From: PALSA-607 sp036510735
GTDB lineage: Bacteria; Actinomycetota; Actinomycetes; Acidothermales; Acidothermaceae
Assembly: GCA_036510735.1 (NCBI GenBank)
Contig: DATCDK010000072.1
Span: forward strand, 1 to 19,474
Reading direction: 5' to 3'
DNA length: 19,474 nt
The translations under genes were made by a program, and so were the position numbers. The notes beneath the pieces are model-generated. The model had not been told where the DNA came from and did no database searches. It worked only from the letters and a program-made list of their open reading frames with translations. Within the stretch, counting starts at the first letter, position 1. Each line of letters opens with the position of its first letter. Positions 1 through 6,900 of the stretch are shown in pieces.

Positions 1-810
1 CACGTCGACGGCCTCGAATGGCAGCGCGCGAAGTGGGGCGGTACCGGTCGCCGGTACTACCGCGCCGCCGAGGCCTTCGCCGTCCGCTGGTCTGATGCCT
101 TGATCGCTGACGCACAGGGCATCGCCGACTACTACCGAAAAGAGTTCGGCGCGAGCACCGACCTGATCCGTTATGGCGCTCCGATCCTGGTCGATCCGGC
201 CAGCGACAAGCTGGCCGAGCTCGACCTCGAGCCAGGCGGCTATCACCTGGTCGTCGCGCGGTTCGAACCGGAGAACCACGTCGACCTCGCGATCGAGGGC
301 TACCTACGCAGCTCTGCCCGCCGTCCGCTCATCGTTGTTGGCTCTGCGCCCTACGCCGGCGAATACATCCAGCGCATCAACGAGCTCGCGGCCGGCGACG
401 ACCGCGTCCGGCTGCTCGGCGCAGTCTGGGACCAGGAGCAGCTCGACCAGTTGTACGCGCACGCGCTGACCTACATCCACGGGCACTCGGTGGGCGGCAC
501 GAACCCGTCGCTGCTGAGGGCGATCGGCGCCGCAACGGCGACCACCGCGTTTGACGTCACGTTCAATCGCGAGGTGCTGGGCGCCGACGGCCGCTACTTC
601 GCGGACGCGGCCGCGCTTGCCGAGGCCATCGACGACGCAGAGGCAGATCCGACCGAGACGGCCGCTCGCGGGGTCAGGCTGCAGCGGGTCGCTTCGACGA
701 AGTACCGCTGGGACGACGTCGCCGACGCCTACGAAGCCCTATGCCGCCGGCTCATCGCGGGTGGCAGCCAGCACGGCGCCGTCAGCGGCCGCCGCACCCG
801 CACGAAGTAG
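1..810 (+). CDS. Glycosyltransferase, group 1 / DUF1972-type, 5'-truncated
   Basis: The reading frame is open from base 1, so the gene starts upstream of the window; 269 residues are visible. The first residues include a DGLEW motif, then an aromatic/basic stretch and SDALIADAQGI. This is typical of the DUF1972 N-terminal domain of rhamnosyltransferase-like GT4 enzymes. The C-terminal half is a GT-B nucleotide-sugar-binding domain, with LVVARFEPENH early in it and HGHSVGGTNPSLLRAIG as the donor-site loop. Family members are cytosolic or membrane-associated and transfer a sugar from a nucleotide-sugar donor to a lipid-linked glycan. The donor and acceptor cannot be read from sequence, and rhamnose is only the family precedent. 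The stop at 808-810 lies 14 bases before a long inverted repeat. The gene converges on the leftward operon that ends at 907. Confidence 0.88.
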   Translation, partial: HVDGLEWQRAKWGGTGRRYYRAAEAFAVRWSDALIADAQGIADYYRKEFGASTDLIRYGAPILVDPASDKLAELDLEPGGYHLVVARFEPENHVDLAIEGYLRSSARRPLIVVGSAPYAGEYIQRINELAAGDDRVRLLGAVWDQEQLDQLYAHALTYIHGHSVGGTNPSLLRAIGAATATTAFDVTFNREVLGADGRYFADAAALAEAIDDAEADPTETAARGVRLQRVASTKYRWDDVADAYEALCRRLIAGGSQHGAVSGRRTRTK

Positions 811-823
811 GGCCGCCCTGCTT

Positions 824-893
824 TTCTCGTGATCATGCAGAAATGGGCGCGCTCGGCCGACGAGACCCGCCCATTTCTGCATGATCACGAGAA
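824..893. terminator. 26-bp perfect inverted repeat between convergent genes (bidirectional terminator or REP-like element)
   Basis: The left arm 824-849 (TTCTCGTGATCATGCAGAAA then TGGGCG) is the exact reverse complement of the right arm 868-893. The 18-base loop (850-867) contains a further small CTCG/CGAG stem. No long T-run follows on either strand. The element fills nearly the whole 96-bp gap between two converging stop codons, which fits a bidirectional intrinsic terminator. Such a perfect 26-bp stem is longer than termination needs, so a mobile or repetitive palindrome is an alternative. Confidence 0.75.
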
Positions 894-906
894 GAATCGA
901 AGAGAC

Positions 907-2082
907 CTAGACGGGGACCACTCCGGCGTCGACCAAGAGCCGCATGAGGTCGTCGGCGTAGCGCTTGGTCCCGAACCGGTTCAGCGCGTCAACGTGGGCG
1001 CGCTCGGCCATTTCGCGCGCGGCCGGCCAATCAGCGGCCATGGCGCACACGGCATCGGCGATCGCGCCCGGATCGTCGGCCGCCACGAGTACCCCGGTCT
1101 CGCCGGGCACGACGATCTCGCGCAAGCCTTGAACTGCAGAAGCAATGACCGGACGGCGGGCAAGTGCGGCTTCGACCGCGACGTTGCCGAAGGGCTCGAC
1201 GCGAGAGGGAACGAGCACGATGTCGGATTCCGCGAACCGCGGCCACACGTCGTCCTGGAAGCCGGCGAAGTCGACCCGCGACTCGAGCCCGGCCGCGCTC
1301 ACCTGCTCGCGCAATGTGCGCTCGTACCACTCGTAGCCGGGGAAGACCTCGCCCACCAGAGACAGCGACGCGTCGAGGCCGCGGCCGATCATGCCCTCGA
1401 GTGCGGCGATCGCGACGTCGGTGCCCTTGCGCGGAGACAGCCGGCCGACAAGCAGCAGATGGACCTTGCCGTTGAGAACCCGCAGCTGGCTGGCCTGCGT
1501 TGGCGCGGCGACGCCGTTGTATAGGAGGCGAATCCGATCAGCCAGCTTCGGCAACGTGGCAATCAGGCCGTTCTCGGCGGCCTTCGAGTTCACCAGGATC
1601 CGTCGCGAGAGCAGCAGCGGCAGGTGCAGACCCAGCGCAACGGGCCGAGGCAGCGAATCTTCGGCTTCGTGGACGTGACACACGACCGGAGCGCCGGCCA
1701 ACCGGGCACCCAGGATCCAGCCCGGGATCGTCACGGTGTTCACGTAGACGACATCGGGCCGGGCAGAGCGCACGACTTGCACGGCGCGCGGCAGGGATCG
1801 CGAGCCGGTGACAAAGAGGGTGATCAAGCCGCGCGGTGTCATCAACGACTTGCGCAGTACGAGGGTCTCGACGATCACGACGCCAGCGCCCGCCTGCTGG
1901 AGCAGCGGCACCAGCGGGCCGTCGATCGGCAGCGCGACGGTGACGATGCAACCGGCTTCGGTCAACGAGCGCACCGACTCGACCAGCATCCGGTCGGAGC
2001 CGTAGAGGTCGGGCGAGGGATGCGCCAGGAGCACGCGCGCCGGACCTGGTGAGCGTGCCCGGCGACGCCGGAGCATGATCAT
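907..2082 (-). CDS. Glycosyltransferase family 4 (group 1)
   Basis: The 391-residue GT-B enzyme is predicted to build the surface glycan on the cytoplasmic face of the membrane. The N-terminal acceptor domain begins at about residue 16 with VLLAHPSPDLYGSDRM, a glycine-containing loop typical of GT4. The donor domain has VGRLSPRKG at 212-220 and the EX7E motif as E296 and E304 (EPFGNVAVE). The ATG at 2082 was chosen because it forms an ATGA overlap with the stop of the upstream phosphatidyltransferase gene, which implies translational coupling. A longer in-frame start at 2241 would run through 160 bases of that gene and adds residues without GT4 features. A second ATG at 2076 is possible. It is the last gene of the three-gene leftward operon and ends beside the 824-893 inverted repeat. 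Sugar specificity is unknown. Confidence 0.9.
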   Translation of the reverse strand: MIMLRRRRARSPGPARVLLAHPSPDLYGSDRMLVESVRSLTEAGCIVTVALPIDGPLVPLLQQAGAGVVIVETLVLRKSLMTPRGLITLFVTGSRSLPRAVQVVRSARPDVVYVNTVTIPGWILGARLAGAPVVCHVHEAEDSLPRPVALGLHLPLLLSRRILVNSKAAENGLIATLPKLADRIRLLYNGVAAPTQASQLRVLNGKVHLLLVGRLSPRKGTDVAIAALEGMIGRGLDASLSLVGEVFPGYEWYERTLREQVSAAGLESRVDFAGFQDDVWPRFAESDIVLVPSRVEPFGNVAVEAALARRPVIASAVQGLREIVVPGETGVLVAADDPGAIADAVCAMAADWPAAREMAERAHVDALNRFGTKRYADDLMRLLVDAGVVPV

Positions 2083-2852
2083 GAAATCGGCGGAGCCGCA
2101 GCTGGCCGTCGTCCAAACGCACTGATCTCGCGGTACCACTTCACCGAGACCGCGATCAGGAAGACGAAGGTGCCAAGGAAGAGCAGCGCGTACAAGGTCA
2201 TGAACACCTTCGGGAACGCGACAGTCGCGAACACGAGGCACATCAAGCCGTAGTCAGTCGGCAGCACCACCAGTGATCGCCAGAGCGGTGCGTGATGATC
2301 GGGCGCGGCCGCGGGCTCCCCAGTGGCGACCTGCGCGCGACGCAACTGGTCGGTGAGGATCGTGCCGAAGAAGAAGACGATCGCGACGATCTCGAACGCG
2401 CCCGGCAAGAACAGCGACTCGGGCTTGGCCACGTGGAAGAAGCGGTAGAACGACACCAACACCGCGAGATGCAGCGCCGCGATCTTGCCGCAGTCGACCA
2501 TGTGGTCGAGCCACTCCCCCGCCACACTGCCGCCGCCGCGCAACCGGGCCAGCTGCCCGTCGGCGGAGTCGAGTGCGTAGCCCAAAACGAGACCGAGCGT
2601 GACGCCGGCCGCCATCCAGCCCGACGGCCGCACCAACGCGATAGTCGCGATGGCCGCGTAGCTGAAGAGCGCGCTCACTGCCGTGACTTGGTTTGGCGTC
2701 ATGCGCAAGACATACGCACCGGCCGCGAGGTAACGGCCGAGCTTGCGGTTGATGAACCGCGAGTAGGCCGGTGCACCCTTCGCTGTTTTCTGGACGCCGG
2801 AAGTGCGGATCAGAGCGCCACTTAACGTCTCGGCGGGGGCCGTCGACAACAT
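2079..2852 (-). CDS. CDP-alcohol phosphatidyltransferase family membrane protein
   Basis: This 257-residue multi-pass membrane enzyme carries the complete family signature D-x2-D-G-x2-A-R-x8-G-x3-D-x3-D at residues 95-120 (D95, D98, G99, A102, R103, G112, D116, D120). The aspartates bind the divalent metals and the CDP-alcohol. Family members move a phosphatidyl or alcohol-phosphate group from a CDP-linked donor to an alcohol acceptor within the membrane. About six hydrophobic segments are visible between residues 55 and 240. The substrate cannot be assigned; a housekeeping phospholipid synthase is less likely given the glycan-locus context. The gene starts 2 bases after the lipoprotein stop (TGA-TC-ATG) and its stop overlaps the next GT start, so the three genes look like one operon. 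A TagD-like cytidylyltransferase at the far end of the window might make a CDP-alcohol for it, which is speculative. Confidence 0.9.
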   Translation of the reverse strand: MLSTAPAETLSGALIRTSGVQKTAKGAPAYSRFINRKLGRYLAAGAYVLRMTPNQVTAVSALFSYAAIATIALVRPSGWMAAGVTLGLVLGYALDSADGQLARLRGGGSVAGEWLDHMVDCGKIAALHLAVLVSFYRFFHVAKPESLFLPGAFEIVAIVFFFGTILTDQLRRAQVATGEPAAAPDHHAPLWRSLVVLPTDYGLMCLVFATVAFPKVFMTLYALLFLGTFVFLIAVSVKWYREISAFGRRPAAAPPIS

Positions 2853-2854
2853 GA

Positions 2855-3619
2855 TCAGTTCACCGCAACGTTCTTGAACTGGTAGTCCTTCGCGGAGTTC
2901 GGCGGGTAGAAGTCGATCGTGACCGTGCCCTGCTGGTCACTCGGCAAGCTCTTCGGGATGCCCTCGACGTAAGTAAAGGTGCTCGCCGAGCCAGAGCCAG
3001 TGGGCGCGTCACAGGCATCGGCCGGAGTCGCCGAGCTACCGAACGCGACGTTCAAGGTCGCGTTGCTCAGGTCGATCGGCTGCGAGAACGTCAGCGTGAA
3101 CTGCACCGCCGGCCCGTAGAAGACGTGGGTTCCGGCGCAGTTCGAGGCGGTCGAGGTCGTCTTGGTCACCGAACTCAGCGACACAGTCAGGCCCGAACCG
3201 ATCGGCACCGGCGCGCCCTGCGTTGCCGTGGTCGTGGGAGCCACCGTCGGCGCCACGGTCGTCAGCTTCGTCGGGCCAGGCGTAGGAGTGTTCGGAGCGC
3301 CGACAGCGGCGATCGTCTTCACGGGAGTCGGCTTGACAGTGGGCTTCGTCGTCGAGCCCGAGCCAGTTGAGGCGGTCGCGGTCGGGGTCGCTGCAGCGGC
3401 CGACACGATCGCGCTGACGGCAGTCGGATCGGCGGACGTCGAAGCGGCCGCGGCTGGCGACGACAGAGGTGCACTCGGCAACGCGCTCGACGCGGCTGCG
3501 GCAGCCGGGCCGGACGACGCGGCGCTCTTGTTATGTGACGAGCTGGAGCATCCAGAAAGAGCGAGTGCGGCGACGACCGTCACACCCATCAACCCAGTCA
3601 GACGCGTACGGACAGTCAT
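2855..3619 (-). CDS. Secreted lipoprotein with Ala/Ser/Thr/Pro-rich linker, function unknown
   Basis: The protein is 254 residues. The N-terminus is a lipoprotein signal: basic MTVRTR, a hydrophobic core, and the lipobox LSGC with the acylated Cys at 24. Residues 25-140 form a low-complexity Ala/Ser/Thr/Pro linker that may span the wall. The compact C-terminal domain (about 141-254) is beta-rich, with Cys161 and Cys203 as a possible disulfide. No known family was recognised. The ATG at 3619 was chosen because GGGGG at 3626-3630 sits 6 bases upstream and the signal peptide begins there. The longer in-frame start at 3703 would place a charged stretch before the signal. It is the first gene of the operon with the CDP-alcohol phosphatidyltransferase and the GT. 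A role in surface assembly or in anchoring glycan machinery is inference. Confidence 0.85.
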   Translation of the reverse strand: MTVRTRLTGLMGVTVVAALALSGCSSSSHNKSAASSGPAAAAASSALPSAPLSSPAAAASTSADPTAVSAIVSAAAATPTATASTGSGSTTKPTVKPTPVKTIAAVGAPNTPTPGPTKLTTVAPTVAPTTTATQGAPVPIGSGLTVSLSSVTKTTSTASNCAGTHVFYGPAVQFTLTFSQPIDLSNATLNVAFGSSATPADACDAPTGSGSASTFTYVEGIPKSLPSDQQGTVTIDFYPPNSAKDYQFKNVAVN

Positions 3620-3709
3620 GGTTTTCCCCCTGCAGGCATGCGCCAACAATAGACGACGCCATCGGCCGTGGGGTCGCGTTCGCAGAACTTCGGCAGGTTC
3701 CACCCGATC

Positions 3710-3736
3710 TGTCTACTGCCTCGGTCGCGAGGTCAA
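3710..3736 (-). promoter_or_regulatory. Candidate promoter of the lipoprotein operon
   Basis: On the minus strand TTGACC (3736-3731) could be a -35 box and TAGACA (3715-3710) a -10 box. The 15-base spacer is shorter than the usual 17-18. This would give a leader of about 85 bases before the ATG at 3619. The call rests on consensus likeness only. Confidence 0.28.
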
Positions 3737-3740
3737 TTTT

Positions 3741-3778
3741 GTTAAGCCATTTGGACAGCTTCTCGTTAGGCCATTCGG
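3741..3778. repeat. Pair of imperfect direct repeats (possible operator)
   Basis: GTTAAGCCATTTGG (3741-3754) and GTTAGGCCATTCGG (3765-3778) are offset by 24 bases and differ at two positions. The second contains the palindromic GGCC-ATTC-GGCC. Similar elements occur in the other divergent region of the window (13346-13376 and 13410-13419). Two sites about two helical turns apart would suit a dimeric regulator acting on both divergent transcripts. No regulator gene is present in the window. Confidence 0.45.
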
Positions 3779-3792
3779 CCAACGAATCTGTG

Positions 3793-3835
3793 AGCAAGCT
3801 GAGACTTGGACCCTAAACGGGTGATGTTGCTTGCT
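3793..3835 (+). other. Nested inverted repeat upstream of the giant gene
   Basis: AGCAAGC (3793-3799) pairs with GCTTGCT (3829-3835). Inside it ACCC (3810-3813) pairs with GGGT (3819-3822) around a TAAAC loop. This could be a structured leader or a protein-binding site. It matches no riboswitch class I can recognise, and whether it is transcribed depends on an unplaced promoter. Confidence 0.3.
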
Positions 3836-3891
3836 GGCTCGCGAATACGCCTGCGAACGCTTCAACACTCACCTAACGTTTGGACTGTTCA

Positions 3892-3910
3892 CGACGACGG
3901 TGGGTCGTCG
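3892..3910 (+). other. 7-bp hairpin directly before the ribosome-binding site of the giant gene
   Basis: CGACGAC (3892-3898) pairs perfectly with GTCGTCG (3904-3910) around a 5-base GGTGG loop. The stem ends 5 bases before the GGGGGGA ribosome-binding site. It could stabilise the mRNA 5' end or influence translation initiation. There is no T-run, so it is not an obvious terminator. Confidence 0.4.
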
Positions 3911-3915
3911 ATGTT

Positions 3916-3922
3916 GGGGGGA
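3916..3922 (+). promoter_or_regulatory. Ribosome-binding site that fixes the start of the giant gene
   Basis: GGGGGGA lies 9 bases before the ATG at 3932. It lies inside or after the alternative in-frame starts at 3806 and 3911, so 3932 is preferred. That start also gives a standard signal peptide. Confidence 0.65.
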
Positions 3923-3931
3923 AATACTTCA

Positions 3932-6900
3932 ATGCAGGTCTCGTCGCGCACTGGACGTCGCTCAATTTCTGCGGCTCTCACACTCGTGTTGGTCGGATCG
4001 TGGCTCGCTATTGCGAACTCACACTCTGCGCGTGCTGACACCGCGCCGCCCGACCCAACCACGCCCGTCACCGTGTCGGCAGACTCGCTGCCTACGACGC
4101 AGATCGACGGCGTCGTGTGGTCGCAGGCCATCGTCGGCAACACCGTCTACGCCGGCGGTAGCTTTGCGAACGCCCGACCCGCAGGTTCGGCCGCTGGCAC
4201 CAACCTCACGCCGCGCGCGAACATGCTCTCTTACGACATCACCACGGGCGCGCTGAACACCACGTTCGCGCCGAACCCGAACGCTCAGGTCGAAGCGGTC
4301 ACGGCATCGCCCGACGGCAGCCGGGTCTACATCGGCGGCGATTTCACCACCTCGAGCGGCGTGAACCGCTACCGCATCGCCGCGTACAACGCGACCACCG
4401 GCGCACTGATCACCACGTTCGCGCCCGTGCTGAACGGTGGTGTGCGCGCAATCGTCGCGACCAACACCACCGTTTACGTCGGCGGCGCGTTCACCACAGC
4501 CAACGGCAACACGCGTTCTAAGCTCGCTGCGTTCAGCGCGACCGATGGCTCATTGCTCAGCTGGGCGCCGTCCGCCAATGACGGTGTGCAGGCGATGGTG
4601 ATGGCCCCCGACCAGTCGAAGATCATCGTCGGCGGAGCGTTCACCCAAATCAGCGGCGCCGCCGAATACGGCATGGCTGCGATCGACCCGATCACCGGCG
4701 CCACCCTGCCGTGGGCGGCCGACGCGACAGTCAAGGACGCCGGCGCAAACGCAGCGATCGACACCCTCTCGACTGACGGCACCAACATCTACGGCGGCGG
4801 CTTCGTCTTCGGGTCGGGCGGCAACCTGGAGGGCGTCTTTGCAGCCGACCCGTCGACCGGCGCCATCAAGTGGATCGAGGACTGCCACGGCGACACGTAC
4901 TCCACGTACTCCGACGGCAACGCCATGTACGAAGTCGGCCACCAGCACTACTGCGACGACGTGCCGAACGGCTTCTCCCAGAACAACCCGTGGGTTTTGC
5001 ACCGGTCGCAGGCGTTCTCGACGGCCGTCGCTGGCACGCTCTTGCACAACACCCAAAGTGCGTACGCTGACTTCGGCGGCACTCCTGCGCCCGAGCAACT
5101 CGACTGGTACCCGACGCTGACGCTCGGCACGTACACGGGCCAGAAGCAGGCCGCGTGGAACGTCACCGGTAACGGTCAGTACGTCGTCGAGGGTGGCGAG
5201 TTCCCAACGGTGAACGGCGTCGGCCAGCAGGGCCTGGCGCGGTTCGCCGTTCGTGCGATCGCCCCGAACAAGATGGGTCCGATGGTCACCGGCAGCAGCT
5301 TCGTCCCGACGATCACCTCCATCACCTCAGGTACGGCACGTGTAGCGTTCCAGGCAAACTGGGACCAGGACAACACCGCGCTGACGTACAAGGTCGTGCG
5401 TGACAGCAACACCGCGCACCCGGTCTTCACCACCACGGTGAACTCGACGTTCTTCAACCGGCCGATGCTTGGTTTCACTGACACCGGCCTCGTGAACGGG
5501 CAGTCGTACAAGTACCGGCTGTATGTCACTGACCCGCTCGGCAACCAGGTCGCCGGCGACACGGTGCTCTTCACTCCGACGGCCAACACAGTGAGCCCTT
5601 ACGCGCAAGCCGTCATCAACGACGCGCCCAACACGTACTGGCGCTTGGGTGAGGCCTCAGGCACCCAAGCCTACGACTGGGCCGGCTTCTCAGACGGCAC
5701 CGTCGGCGCAGGCATCACCCGTGGCACGCCTGGTGCAATCAACGGCGACGCCAACACCGCCAGCACATTCAACGGCACCTCGACGGCGATCGTCACGCAC
5801 CCGCTCAGCCAGGTTGCGCCGACCTCGTTCTCCGTCGAAGGTTGGTTCCAGACGACCAGTGCGGGCGGCCGGATCGTCGGCTTCGGTGACACTGCGTCTG
5901 CCACCAGTGGCGACGCCGATCGCACGGTTTACATCGACAAGAACGGCCGCGTCGCGTTCGGTGTGATCTCGGGGACGACGGTCACCGGCGCCAAGAGCAC
6001 CATCACCAGCAGCGCCGCCTTCAACGACGGCCAGTGGCACTACTTCGTCGCCAGCCTCGGCAGCGGTGGCATGTCGCTCTCCATCGACTCGAAGCAGGTC
6101 GCGCAAAACGCGTCGGTGACTAGCGCCGTTGCTTATCAAGGTTGGTGGCGGCTCGGCGGTGACACGCTGAACGGCTTCTCGAACCGGCCGTCAAACACGA
6201 ACTTCAACGGCTCGCTCGACGATGTCGCGTTCTACTCGACACCGCTGACCACCGCGCAGATCGCAAACCACTACAACGCAAGTGGTCGGACGGCGGCTGG
6301 CTCGCGCCCGACCGACACTTACGGTGCGGCCATCTACGACTCATCGCCGAACCTGTACTGGCGCCTCGACGAGTCGTCGGGCACAGTCGCACACGACGTC
6401 ACGCCGAACGGCAACAACGGCAACTACTCCGGCGGCGTCACGTTCGGCACCGCAGGCGCCATCACCGGAACGACGGACACGGCCGTCACGATGAACGGCA
6501 CCAACGGACTGGTGTCGACTACTTCGGCGGTTCCTGGTCCGACCGTTTACAGCGAGGACTTGTGGTTCAAGACGACCACGACCACCGGTGGCAAGCTCAT
6601 CGGCTTCGGCAGCTCGGCGACCGGCAACAGTGGTAGCTACGACCGCCATGTCTACATGCTCAACAACGGTCAGCTGTCGTTCGGCACCTACACCGGTGTC
6701 ACCAACGTCATCACCAGCTCGACCAGCTACAACGACGGCAAGTGGCACCAGATGGTGGCGACTCAGGCCAGCGACGGCATGAAGCTGTACGTCGACGGCG
6801 CGCTCGTTGCGAGTGGCGCGGTCACCGGCTCGCAGGCCTACAACGGGTTCTGGCGGGTCGGCGGCGACAACCTTGCCTCATGGCCGGGCCAGCCGACGAG

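Larger units (their letters stand above)
3620..3931. promoter_or_regulatory. Divergent control region between lipoprotein operon and giant surface-protein gene
   Basis: These 312 bases contain no convincing gene. The region is AT-richer than its surroundings, particularly around 3735-3770. It holds a candidate leftward promoter (3710-3736), a pair of direct repeats (3741-3778), a nested inverted repeat (3793-3835), a 7-bp hairpin (3892-3910) and the G-rich ribosome-binding site of the rightward gene. No strong -35/-10 pair could be set for the rightward gene. TAACGT at 3874-3879 is the best -10 candidate and would place the 3892 hairpin at the start of the transcript. Confidence 0.6.

Noticed and set aside
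829..1524. Open frame on the plus strand opposite the GT4 gene
   Set aside because: It is antisense to a well-supported glycosyltransferase, contains half the inverted repeat and has no recognisable domain; long antisense frames are expected at this GC content.
2072..2082. GCATGATCATG near the GT start, resembling the core of the 824-893 palindrome
   Set aside because: The similarity covers about 7-8 bases and is explained by ATG-ATC-ATG codons; there is no paired arm.
2083..2241. Longer N-terminus for the GT ending at 907
   Set aside because: It would overlap 160 bases of the phosphatidyltransferase gene, adds no family sequence, and the ATGA-overlap start at 2082 fits better.
3620..3703. 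Longer N-terminus for the lipoprotein
   Set aside because: The start at 3619 has a good ribosome-binding site and begins a proper lipoprotein signal; the extension would bury it.
3806..3931. Longer N-terminus for the giant protein
   Set aside because: It would put 42 mixed residues before the signal peptide, and the only good ribosome-binding site lies directly ahead of 3932.
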